Shown here piece by piece: positions 34,136 to 42,933 of a stretch of DNA of 64,000 nt. Every line of letters begins with the position of its first letter. Within the stretch, counting starts at the first letter, position 1. A program made the position numbers and the translations under genes. The notes below the pieces were generated by a model that saw only the letters and a list, made by a program, of their open reading frames with translations, had not been told where the DNA came from and made no database searches. The DNA comes from an uncultured Phycisphaerae bacterium. GTDB lineage: Bacteria; Planctomycetota; Phycisphaerae; UBA1845; Fen-1342. The stretch is from assembly GCA_937928595.1 (NCBI GenBank), contig CALGJV010000002.1, positions 30,755 through 94,754 of the forward strand. Reading direction: 5' to 3'.

Positions 34136-36255
34136 GGCTTACGCCTGCCTTTCTTGCCGTCCTCGCTCTCGCGCAGCGCATCGGCTTTGCGCTGCAACTC
34201 CTCGGCCTGCGCGGCGATGTGCTGGAAGAAACGTCCGAGCAGGCCCGGGCGGCGGGGCTCCCGCGGCGTCGGGGCGGGCGGACGCGACTGCTCGCGCTCG
34301 AGCTGCCGGCGGATGAGCAGGGACTCGCCGATGCCGAAGATGTTCGTGGCCATCCAGTAGAGGTTCAGCCCGGACGGCAGCCGGTACATCATCAGCGGGA
34401 ACACGATCGCCATGACGTATGCCATGATCTGCTGCTGGCGCATCTGCTCCTCGGGCGTCATACCGCCCGTGCGCTGGCCGCCCGCCGGCGGCGCCGCGGG
34501 CTCGGCGGGCTTCTGGAACTGCGGCTTGGGCATGTACTTCTGCTGGAGCCACATGCTCACGCCCATCAGGAGTGGCAGGAGATTGAGCGACGTGATGTCG
34601 CCCATGATCCAGCTCAGCAGGGGGATCGTCACCGGGGGGAACGTCAGGATCGCGTCGGGCGCTGACAGGTCGCGGATCCAGTAGCCGTCGAACGGCGCGT
34701 GTCGCAGGTTGATGTCGGTGTTCAGGCCGGACCACAGCGCCACCAGGATGGGCATCTGGAGGAAGAGCGGAATGAACGCGACGAAATTGGACATCGGGTT
34801 CACGTGCTCTTCGGCCCACAGCTTCATCATCTCCTGGTTCTGCCGCACCTTGTCGTTGGCGTACTTCTCCTTGATGGCCTGCATCTTGGGCTGGAGCCGA
34901 CTCATGGCCGCCTGCATGCGGTACATGCTCTTCTGCTGAAACACCGACAGCGGGTGCAGCAGCGTCCGCACGATCACGACCAGGATGATGATGGCGATGC
35001 CGTAGTTGCGGACGACCGATTGAATCGCGCCCAGCAGGCCGATCATCAGTTCGCGCAGCCACGCGAATTGGCAGCAGCAGCTCTGCGTGTCCGGCGCCTG
35101 GGCAAGCTGGTAGTGCAGTCCGGCGGGGTCGGCGTAGGCCGGGTTCACTTTGCCCAGCCGGTCGGTGTCCTTCGCGCCCGTGTAGATCTCCAGCGGCACG
35201 CGCAGGCTTTCGCCGGCGGCGAGCGTGCGCGGAATCGTCGTCAGGCGGGCCAGCAGATCGCCCTTGTGCCGGCCGGTGACGTCCACGGCCACGCCGTCCA
35301 CGCCCGCGATGTAGTCCACCTGCGGGGCGTCTACCGGCAGGGGCCGGGTGAACGCGCCGAAATACTTGTTCGTCAGCGCCAGCCACACCAGCGGGCCCTT
35401 GTCCGGCACCGTCAGTCGCACCGGATCTTTCTTCAGCGTGGCGTCGAGCAGCTTCGCATGCTGGTACGCCTTGTTCAGCTCGACGGTCGTCTTGTTGAGC
35501 TGCGCGCTCAGCAGCGAGCGCGTGTCGTACTGGAGCCCTTCCTGCGGGATGCCCAGGGGCCCATATTGGTCGACCCACACCGTGAGCGGCTGCGCCGCGG
35601 TGTTCCGTACCTCGAGCGTCAGGTCGATCACCGGCTGGTTCGGCCGCAGCGTGTAGCTCTTGACGAGCTCGAGCACGGTGCGGTCGCCGTCCGTGCTGCG
35701 CAGCGCCGTCCGGAAGACCGCCCGCCGGGGCTCCGCTTCCACCGTCTCCCAGGCGATTCGCCCGACGTCCCAGGAACGCGGCTCCGGGTCTTTGATCCAG
35801 ACGCGCGCGGTCGTATAGGAGAGCCACTCCACGCCTTCGGCCCACACGGGCGACAGCAGCTCGTAGGCCGCGTTGCCCTCCGGATGTGCGCGGTACACGA
35901 AGCGGCCGCGCTTGTCCTTGCGCCAAAGCTGGACTCGGGCCACCGAGGCGCCGCGCGGATCGAGTTCGACGCGCAACGCGTCGCCGTCGGCGCCGCCCAG
36001 AATGACCGGCTCGAGGCTGGCGCTCGCGACGAAGGCGTACGCGGGCGGCGCAGCGGTGGTGGGTCCAGTGGCCGCCGCGGTCCCGGTGGGGCCGGACTCC
36101 GGGCCGGGCGCGGGCGTCGGGGTCGGTTCCGCGGGCGCCGGCTGGGTCGTGGGCGGCTGCGGGGGATAAATCCGCGTAATGATCGCCTGGTACAGCACGA
36201 ACACGCCCAGGGCGACGACCATCGCGACCACGACTCGACGGAAATCAGTGTCCAT
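34132..36255 (-). CDS. yidC: Membrane protein insertase YidC
   Basis: 707 residues from ATG 36255. N-terminal TM helix VVVAMVVALGVFVLYQAII, then a Pro/Thr-rich stretch, a large periplasmic beta-domain (about 75-430) and the five-helix insertase core (IGLLGAIQSVVRNYGIAIII, LHPLSVFQQKSMYRMQAAM, AFIPLFLQMPILVALWSGL, LPLLMGVSMWLQQKYMPK, MAIVFPLMMYRLPSGLNLYW). Inserts membrane proteins alone or with SecYEG. A periplasmic Cys-rich patch (TQSCCCQ) is unusual. rnpA, rpmH and jag, its frequent neighbours, are absent here. Confidence 0.95.
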   Translation of the reverse strand: MDTDFRRVVVAMVVALGVFVLYQAIITRIYPPQPPTTQPAPAEPTPTPAPGPESGPTGTAAATGPTTAAPPAYAFVASASLEPVILGGADGDALRVELDPRGASVARVQLWRKDKRGRFVYRAHPEGNAAYELLSPVWAEGVEWLSYTTARVWIKDPEPRSWDVGRIAWETVEAEPRRAVFRTALRSTDGDRTVLELVKSYTLRPNQPVIDLTLEVRNTAAQPLTVWVDQYGPLGIPQEGLQYDTRSLLSAQLNKTTVELNKAYQHAKLLDATLKKDPVRLTVPDKGPLVWLALTNKYFGAFTRPLPVDAPQVDYIAGVDGVAVDVTGRHKGDLLARLTTIPRTLAAGESLRVPLEIYTGAKDTDRLGKVNPAYADPAGLHYQLAQAPDTQSCCCQFAWLRELMIGLLGAIQSVVRNYGIAIIILVVIVRTLLHPLSVFQQKSMYRMQAAMSRLQPKMQAIKEKYANDKVRQNQEMMKLWAEEHVNPMSNFVAFIPLFLQMPILVALWSGLNTDINLRHAPFDGYWIRDLSAPDAILTFPPVTIPLLSWIMGDITSLNLLPLLMGVSMWLQQKYMPKPQFQKPAEPAAPPAGGQRTGGMTPEEQMRQQQIMAYVMAIVFPLMMYRLPSGLNLYWMATNIFGIGESLLIRRQLEREQSRPPAPTPREPRRPGLLGRFFQHIAAQAEELQRKADALRESEDGKKGRRKP

Positions 36256-36458
36256 ACCTGCTCGGATTCCTCCGGCCGCCCGCGGCCGCCTCCGGGCCCT
36301 GCGGGGCGAGCGCGGACCGGGCGGCCGGCGGATTCGACCCGCGGTCGCGGCATTGTAGGGCCGGGCGACCGGGCTGCAACGCGGGCGGGCCGCCGGTTTG
36401 CATCCCGTGCGCGCCCGCGGCACAATGGGCGTTTCGCCAGCCCCGAGGAGCCGAAGCG

Positions 36459-38279
36459 ATGCTGTGGAGCCGGTATTTCGTTCCGACCACCAAGGAGACG
36501 CCCAAAGACGCCACGGCCGCGTCGCACATCCTGATGGTGCGCGCCGGGCTGGTGCGGCAGCTCGCGGCGGGCGTCTACAGCTACCTGCCGCTCGGCCTGC
36601 GGGCGCTACACAAGGTGGAGCAGATCGTCCGCGAGGAGATGAACCGGGCGGGGGCCATCGAGCTGCGCATGCCGTGCCTCACGCCGCTGTCGCTGTGGGA
36701 GGAGACCGGGCGCGATGCGACGATGGGCGACGTGCTGCTGCGGCTGGCCGGACCGGCCGGCGACTGGCGCAGTGGCCTGGTGCTCGGGCCGACGCATGAG
36801 GAGATCGTCACCGAGATCGCGCGGGCGTACCTGAGCAGCTACAAGCAGCTGCCCATCAATCTCTACCAGATTCAGGCCAAGTTTCGGGGGGAGGCGCGGC
36901 CGAAAAGCGGCGTGCTACGTACGCGCGAGTTTCTGATGAAGGATGCGTACTCGTTCCACGTCGACAAAGCGTCACTGGACGCGGAGTACGAGAACATGTA
37001 CGCGGCGTACTGCCGCATCTTCGCCCGGGCCGGGCTGCCGTTCCTCGCGGTGGAGGCGGATACGGGGGCGATGGGCGGCGACGTGTCGCACGAATTCATG
37101 GTCCTGACGGAGGCCGGCGAGGACGTCGTGGCGATCAGCGAGAGCGGAGACTACGCCGCCAACCTGGAGCGTGCGACCGCGGCGCCGCTGCCGCGCGCCG
37201 CGGCGGCCGCGGCCCCGGCGCCGCGCGAGGTGCACACGCCCAACGCCGGGCGGATCGACGAGGTCTGCGCGGTGCTGGGCACGCAGCCGCGGGAGATGAT
37301 CAAGACGCTGATCTACACGACGGTCGTGCCCCCGCCGGCGCCGGGGCAGAAGCCGGCGCGCAAGCAGCGGATCGCGGCGCTGGTGCGCGGCGACCACGAG
37401 ATCAACGAGGTCAAGCTGAACCGGGCCGCGGGGCAGCCCCTCGAGCTGGCCGAGCCGGCGGTGATCGAGGAGGTCACCGGGGCGAAGGTCGGATTCGCCG
37501 GGCCGCAGGGGCTGGTGGAGCGCATCGATCGGCTGATCGTGGATCGCGAGGTGGCAACGCTGCCGAGCGGCGCGACGGGCGCGAACAGGTCGGATTACCA
37601 CGTCGTGGGCGTCGTGCCGGGGCGCGATTTCCCGCTGGCCGGCCCCCAGGTGATCGTGGCCGACATCCGCAGCGTGGTGGACGGCGACCCGTCGCCGACC
37701 GGCAGCGGCAGCCCGCTGCGGCTGCGGAAGGCGATCGAGATCGGCCACGTCTTCAAGCTCGGGACAAAGTACAGCGACGCGATGGGCGCGAAGTTCCTCG
37801 ACGCCGGCGGCAAGGCGCACCCGCTGATCATGGGCTGCTACGGCATCGGTCTGAATCGGATCCTGGCGGCGGCGATCGAGGCCCACCACGACGCCGACGG
37901 CATCATCTGGCCGATGTCCATCGCGCCGTTCGAAGCGCTGGTGATCGCGCTCGACCCGCGCGAATCCGAGGTGGTTCAGGTCTCGCAGCGGATCCACGAC
38001 GAGCTCGCGGCCGCGGGCGTCGAAGTGCTGTACGACGACCGCGACGAGCGGGCCGGGTTCAAGTTCAAGGACGCGGACTTGATCGGGGTGCCGCTGCGGA
38101 TCGTGGTGGGCAAGAAGAGCCTCGCGGCGGGCGGCGTCGAGGTTTCGGAGCGCCGTACGCCGGGGCAGAAGCGGGTGTTGGCGCCGGATGCGGCGGTGGC
38201 GGCGGTCGTCGAGCGGGTGCGCGCCGAGCGGGCCGCGTTGGTCGAAGCCGGCGCCGCGGCCGGGCGAAAACGCGGTTAG
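36459..38279 (+). CDS. proS: Prolyl-tRNA synthetase (bacterial type)
   Basis: 606 residues. Class II synthetase with motif 1 around LPLGLRALHKVEQIVREEMN, motif 2 FRGEARPKSGVLRTREFLMKDAY, a YbaK-like editing insertion (about 235-390: DEVCAVLGTQPREMIKTLIY, LVRGDHEINEVKL), motif 3 GCYGIGLNRILAAAIE and a C-terminal anticodon-binding domain (YDDRDERAGFKFKDADLIG). Charges tRNA-Pro; a tRNA-Pro gene lies in the same window (62686). Divergent from yidC. Confidence 0.96.
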   Translation: MLWSRYFVPTTKETPKDATAASHILMVRAGLVRQLAAGVYSYLPLGLRALHKVEQIVREEMNRAGAIELRMPCLTPLSLWEETGRDATMGDVLLRLAGPAGDWRSGLVLGPTHEEIVTEIARAYLSSYKQLPINLYQIQAKFRGEARPKSGVLRTREFLMKDAYSFHVDKASLDAEYENMYAAYCRIFARAGLPFLAVEADTGAMGGDVSHEFMVLTEAGEDVVAISESGDYAANLERATAAPLPRAAAAAAPAPREVHTPNAGRIDEVCAVLGTQPREMIKTLIYTTVVPPPAPGQKPARKQRIAALVRGDHEINEVKLNRAAGQPLELAEPAVIEEVTGAKVGFAGPQGLVERIDRLIVDREVATLPSGATGANRSDYHVVGVVPGRDFPLAGPQVIVADIRSVVDGDPSPTGSGSPLRLRKAIEIGHVFKLGTKYSDAMGAKFLDAGGKAHPLIMGCYGIGLNRILAAAIEAHHDADGIIWPMSIAPFEALVIALDPRESEVVQVSQRIHDELAAAGVEVLYDDRDERAGFKFKDADLIGVPLRIVVGKKSLAAGGVEVSERRTPGQKRVLAPDAAVAAVVERVRAERAALVEAGAAAGRKRG

Positions 38280-38344
38280 TCAGGTCACGGGGACCGCCGC
38301 GGCGCCCGACCGAGGGCGACCCCGCGCAGGAAGGAGATGGACCG

Positions 38345-38875
38345 ATGGCACGCAGTGCCTGGGTGATCGGGTTGGCGGCGATCGCGCTACTGGCAAGCGG
38401 CTGTGCGAAGGAAAGGGCGACCACGTTCGGCGCGCCGCAATCGGCCAGCCTGACAGCGCCGCTGACGGTGGCGGACGTCATGGCGAACGTGCCCAAGCAC
38501 GAGGGCAAAACGATCCGCGTGCGGGGCACGGTGACGGCGCTGTGCGAGACCAGCGGGTGCTGGATCGAGATCGCCGACGCTCCCCAGGACGAGCAGAAGC
38601 TGTTCTGCTGGTTCACGTTCGACAAGGCCGCCGGCCGCGTGCCGCCGGCCGCCAACGGCCACGTCGCGGTCGTGGAGGGGAAGCTCGTGAGCTACGAGAT
38701 CCCCGAGGTGCAGCGCAAGCACTTCGCCGAAGAGAAGGGCCTGCCGAAGGCCGAGATCGACAAGATCAAGGGCCCCGAGAAGGCGGTGAAGCTGGAATGC
38801 ACGTCGGCGAAGATCACGGGCATCGAAGCGGTGGATCCGCAGGCCTGCCCGCACGAACCGCCGGCCGGACGGTAG
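38345..38875 (+). CDS. DUF4920-type lipoprotein
   Basis: 176 residues from ATG 38345 behind GGAAGGAG; an ATG three codons earlier is out of phase with the signal. Lipoprotein signal VIGLAAIALLASGCAKE. The core is an OB-like domain with the CETSGCWIEI motif typical of this family and a second Cys at LFCWF. Function unknown; the Cys motif suggests metal or redox binding. Lies 65 bases after proS. Confidence 0.82.
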   Translation: MARSAWVIGLAAIALLASGCAKERATTFGAPQSASLTAPLTVADVMANVPKHEGKTIRVRGTVTALCETSGCWIEIADAPQDEQKLFCWFTFDKAAGRVPPAANGHVAVVEGKLVSYEIPEVQRKHFAEEKGLPKAEIDKIKGPEKAVKLECTSAKITGIEAVDPQACPHEPPAGR

Positions 38876-39029
38876 CAGCCCGGGACCCGGAAGCGACGAG
38901 CCCCGCGAGAACGACGCACGCAGACACAGCTCGGCACGGTCGCGTGTTCGAGGCGCCGATGCGGCGTCTTTGAGCGTCGGGGCATCGGCCCCGCGCGACG
39001 TGGGCGTGCGGCGAACCTAGTATCCGGGC

Positions 39030-40526
39030 ATGAGCCTTCAAGTTGTCTGGCTGAAGCGGGACCTGCGAATTCGCGATCACGCGCCGCTGTGCGAGGCGGC
39101 CGCCCGCGGTCCGTGCCTCGTCCTGTATGTTTACGAGCCGGAGGTCTTCCAGGCGCCCGAGTTCGACCCATCTCATCTGGTCTTCATCAACGAGTGCCTT
39201 GCGGAACTGGATCACCGGCTGCGCGAGCGGGCCGGGCGAGTCACGTTTCGCGTCGGCCGGATGCCGGACGTGCTGGAGGAGCTGCACCGCGCCCACCGCA
39301 TTGCGGATTTGTGGAGCCACGAGGAGACGGGCACCGCGGTGACCTACGCGCGGGACCGGCGGGTTGCGGCGTGGGCGCAGGAGCGCGGCGTTCGTTGGCA
39401 CGAAATCCCGCAGAACGGCGTCATCCGGCGGCTACGCAGCCGAGACGGCTGGTCGCGGCGCTGGCTGGAGCGGATGAACCGGCCGGTCGTCGCGCCGCCC
39501 GAGGCCCTGCGGCCGGTGGCCGGTGTGGATCCGGGGCGGCCTCAGAGTCCGGCGGATCTGTGTTTGCCGCCGAGCGAGAAGCGCGAGGCGCAACGGGGCG
39601 GGGAGTCGGTGGCGCACGAAGTGCTGTACTCGTTTCTCCACGAACGGGGGGTGAGTTATCGCGACGCGCTGTCTTCGCCCGTGACGGCCGCGGAGGGCTG
39701 TTCGCGACTCAGCTCGTACCTGGCCTGGGGCGCGATCAGCCTGCGGCAGGTGCACCAGGCGACGGAGGCCCGGCGGGCGGCGTTGCGGCAGGCGCGGGCA
39801 GCGGGACGGGCGGTCGACGCGCGCTGGGCGCGGTCCCTCAGCGCTTTCTCCGGTCGACTGCGCTGGCACTGCCACTTCATCCAGAAGCTGGAGGACGAGC
39901 CGCGCATCGAGTTCGAGAACATGAGCCGGGCGTACGACGGACTGCGCGAAAACGAGTTCGATCCGAACCGGTTCGCGGCCTGGTGCACGGGGCAGACGGG
40001 CTACCCGCTCGTGGACGCGTGCATGCGTTGCCTGCACCGCACGGGCTGGATCAATTTCCGAATGCGGGCGATGCTGGCCTCGTTCGCGGCGTACCACCTC
40101 TGGCTGCACTGGCGCCCGACGGCCGTCTTCCTGGCGCGGCATTTTCTCGACTTCGAACCCGGCATTCACTTCGCGCAGTTTCAGATGCAATCCGGGGTGA
40201 CCGGCATCAACACCGTCCGGATCTACTCGCCGATCAAACAGGTCCGGGACCAGGATCCGCGCGGGGCGTTCATTCGCCGGTACGTACCGGAGCTGCGCGA
40301 CGTGCCCGACGAGTACGTTGCTGAGCCGCACAAGATGCCATTGGCGGTGCAGCACGCGTGTGGTTGCGGGATCGGGCGGGACTACCCGCCGCCGATCGTA
40401 GATCACGCCGCCGCCTATCAGGAGGCGCGCCGGCGAATGTACGCGATCCGTCGCACCGCCGATGCGCGGACGGAAGCGCAGCGGGTTTATCGCAAGCACG
40501 GCAGCCGACAGCGACCGGGTCGCTGA
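39030..40526 (+). CDS. phr: Photolyase/cryptochrome family protein
   Basis: 498 residues. Light-driven repair of UV pyrimidine dimers using FADH. Seen: N-terminal antenna-domain strand VVWLKRDLRIRDHAPLC, EETGTAVTYARDR, and the FAD-binding domain with RLSSYLAWGAISLRQ, TGYPLVDACMRCLHRTGWINF, RAMLASF and QSGVTGINTVRIYSPIKQ. The Arg/Asn positions binding FAD are retained in these segments. A linker (residues about 165-200) is longer than in class I enzymes. Cryptochrome function is the alternative. Confidence 0.92.
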   Translation: MSLQVVWLKRDLRIRDHAPLCEAAARGPCLVLYVYEPEVFQAPEFDPSHLVFINECLAELDHRLRERAGRVTFRVGRMPDVLEELHRAHRIADLWSHEETGTAVTYARDRRVAAWAQERGVRWHEIPQNGVIRRLRSRDGWSRRWLERMNRPVVAPPEALRPVAGVDPGRPQSPADLCLPPSEKREAQRGGESVAHEVLYSFLHERGVSYRDALSSPVTAAEGCSRLSSYLAWGAISLRQVHQATEARRAALRQARAAGRAVDARWARSLSAFSGRLRWHCHFIQKLEDEPRIEFENMSRAYDGLRENEFDPNRFAAWCTGQTGYPLVDACMRCLHRTGWINFRMRAMLASFAAYHLWLHWRPTAVFLARHFLDFEPGIHFAQFQMQSGVTGINTVRIYSPIKQVRDQDPRGAFIRRYVPELRDVPDEYVAEPHKMPLAVQHACGCGIGRDYPPPIVDHAAAYQEARRRMYAIRRTADARTEAQRVYRKHGSRQRPGR

Positions 40527-41497
40527 GTCCGGGCCGCCGTCGTCCGCCGCGATGCGGCGGTTCGCGGGCGGCGGGCTGCGGGGGCGACCTGCGACCGACC
40601 GGACGAGGTCCGTCATCCAAGCGTGCGCATACGGCCCCGGCAAAGCGGGTGGACCGGACTTCGCGCTGGGCTCGGCAGAGCACGTCACCCCGGGGTGGCC
40701 GCGCCGTTGATCCGAGTCACCGGTGCGTCGCCGTGCATAAACGGCTGTGCCTCGCGTACAGCCTCGAGGTGACGGAACTCACGCCGAAAACACGCGGTTT
40801 TGGGTGCGCCTACCGTGTTTCCCTAGCGCGCATAAGAAACTCTTTTTTTGGCGCGTGTGGCCGGGTTCGGCCGCGGTGTTCGGGCCGCGCATTCGATCGG
40901 CCACGGAGGGCCTCGGCCCCCGGTTTGCCGGGCGATCCGCGTGCTTCGTACATTTAGGATGCGTAGGCGCTTGAAGCATGAAAAGGACGAACACGCGACG
41001 CTTTGTGTGCGCCGCGGCGGTAACGGCGTCGCCTCATGTGGCAAAGCATGGACTGCGGCCGCTGTTTCGCCGATGATGAGGCAAGGAGACGGAGCTCTCC
41101 TGCGACGGGCAACCGGGAGCCCGACTCGCGACGGGAGGTTCTCAGGGTCCCGAGCGGCCCGCTACGCCACTGTGGACGAGCCTGTGACATCAAAGCCTCG
41201 CACCCCCGGGCCAGGATTGGTGTGTAAGGTGCTTCTAGCGCTCGGTCCAATCGCGTCACGGCCGGCCGGCCACGCGGCAGTCGCGCGAGCGTTGGTGGTC
41301 GCTCGGGGGTGGCGCCGCTCAGCCATCTCGCAGGTCGAACGCACTGACAGCGTGTGCGTCTGCGACCGCGCGGGCCGGCGTCACCTTCCAGCGTTTCGAA
41401 GCCGCGAACCGGCGGCCGCCGGCACGCGTGCGACCCGCCGGGCCGCGCGATGCGGGCGTGCCGCCGACCGCGGCGTCGTGGCAAGGGATCGAGTGTG
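40527..41497. other. 971-base region without a recognisable gene
   Basis: Composition is more AT-rich than its surroundings in the middle. Seen: an inverted repeat AAACACG/CGTGTTT (40788-40794 with 40814-40820), a T7 run near 40845, promoter-like TTGCCG-18-TACATT (40925-40954), and a 32-codon frame at 40978-41076 starting MKRTNTRRFVCAAAVTASP, which looks like the beginning of an export signal but stops early. Longer open frames exist on both strands with no coding character. It may hold a degraded secreted-protein gene, a long leader for the PilZ gene or a small RNA; none can be confirmed. Confidence 0.4.
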
Positions 41498-42559
41498 ATG
41501 ATCGGCGGTGTGCCCGATATCGAGCGCATCCTTCGTCAGTTGGAGTCGACGGAGGATTATGACCCCAACCTGCACCAGCGTCGCGCCAAGCGACGTCCGT
41601 GGCGAAAGCGTTTCCGAGTGTGGATTACCCAGCCAGGGGGTGATCGGCGTCGGATTGAGGTGGTGACACGGGACCTCAGCAGCGGCGGATTGTCGTTTGT
41701 CACTCCGGGATATGTGCATGTTGGGACGCGCTGCGAGTTCCAGTTGATCACAACCGATAACGCGTGGGTCGACGTACGGGGCGTGGTGGTGCGGTGTCGG
41801 TATGTTGCGGGCCGCCTGCACGAGGTCGGCGTCCGTTTCGAGCAGTCGGTGGAGGACAGCCAGTTCATCGCGCGGACGCTCCACAGTCGGATTTTGCTCG
41901 TGGACGACGCGGAAGACCTGGCCCGTCTCACGGCGTCGTTTCTGCGCTCGGTCGGGGCCGAGGTGCAGTCGGTTGGCAGCGGGGCCGCGGCCATGCAGTT
42001 GCTCACGCAACAAGACTTTGACCTGATCCTGCTTGAGGTCGAAGCCCCCGGAGTCGACGTGGACGAGGTGCTCCGCGCAAGCCGCCGACGGACACCTCCG
42101 GTCCCGACCCTCGTGTACACGGTCAGCGACGATCCCGGGGTCCGCGAGCGGTGTCTGCGGGCCGGCTGCTGCGACGTATTGACCAAGCCGCTGAGCAAGT
42201 CGCAGCTTCTCGACGCGGTGACCCGGTATCGGAGCACCGGGCCGTGCATACTGAGTCGCTATGCCGGCAATCCGGAGATGGAGGACTTCGTTCGCGAGTT
42301 CGTCCAGCGGCTGCCGGTGCGTGTCGACGTGATGCGGCATTGCCTCGTCCGGCGCCAGGGCGAGAAGCTGTGTGCGATGGCCCGCCACCTCAAGGTCGCG
42401 GCGAGCGACGCAGGCGGCTGCGGTTTTCAATCGCTCAGCGACGCGGCGCAGGGGTTGGTGACGGCGCTGACCGCGCAGCCGCTGGATTGGACGGCGGCGG
42501 AGGCGGCCTTCCGCGCGCTGGAGAAGCTGGCCTCGCGGGTGCGAGCGAGCGGCCCCTGA
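41498..42559 (+). CDS. PilZ-receiver-Hpt signalling protein, paralogue 2 (receiver Asp replaced by Glu)
   Basis: 353 residues from ATG 41498 (AAGGGA 9 bases upstream). PilZ domain (about 30-125) has both c-di-GMP elements, RRPWR near residue 33 and DLSSGG (Asp59, Ser61, Gly64). Receiver (about 131-245): acidic pair Asp136/Asp137 and the Lys of LTKPL are intact, but the phosphoacceptor is Glu180 (LILLEVEAPG). C-terminal Hpt-like domain: MARHLKVAAS with phospho-His297, then GFQSLSDAAQGL. So it can probably bind c-di-GMP and accept phosphate on His, with a receiver possibly locked in an active-like state. It complements the losses in the paralogue at 3948-5099. Confidence 0.85.
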   Translation: MIGGVPDIERILRQLESTEDYDPNLHQRRAKRRPWRKRFRVWITQPGGDRRRIEVVTRDLSSGGLSFVTPGYVHVGTRCEFQLITTDNAWVDVRGVVVRCRYVAGRLHEVGVRFEQSVEDSQFIARTLHSRILLVDDAEDLARLTASFLRSVGAEVQSVGSGAAAMQLLTQQDFDLILLEVEAPGVDVDEVLRASRRRTPPVPTLVYTVSDDPGVRERCLRAGCCDVLTKPLSKSQLLDAVTRYRSTGPCILSRYAGNPEMEDFVREFVQRLPVRVDVMRHCLVRRQGEKLCAMARHLKVAASDAGGCGFQSLSDAAQGLVTALTAQPLDWTAAEAAFRALEKLASRVRASGP

Positions 42560-42933
42560 AATCGGTTGCCTTGCGGTCGGCTGCGGGCGGTTCGAAGGAC
42601 TCGCTGCCCCTGCCCAACTGCGGTCCCGAACGCCCCGGTCGCTCCGACGGCGACGGGGACGGCGTTGGGGATTCGAGGGACGTCGGTCCGGTCTGACTGT
42701 GTTCCGGCAGCCGGCTGCGCGGTGCGGCCGCGTCGGCGGCCGCCGAGCGTGCGCCGCCGGCGTGCACGCGGGAGGTTGGGGCGGGCGTCGGTCGCATGGC
42801 GGCCGCCGTGTGACGGGGGTGGGAGCAACCGTTGCCGGGGCGCCCGTGTCGCGGGTTGCGTCGCGGTCCGTTATCCTTTCGCACCCGCGGGCGTCAAGCT
42901 CGACCTGCCGGCGGGCTGCGAGGAGACGATGTT
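42560..42933. other. 374-base intergenic region, nothing recognised
   Basis: Very GC-rich spacer between the PilZ gene and the transporter. Apart from the AGGAGA ribosome site (42921-42926) of the next gene, I see no promoter with both hexamers, no strong hairpin and no convincing reading frame. Confidence 0.4.

Noticed and set aside
41070..41200. Possible c-di-GMP (GEMM) riboswitch before the PilZ gene
   Set aside because: Some short stretches look similar, but the conserved core and tetraloop receptor do not line up, and it is over 300 bases from the start codon.
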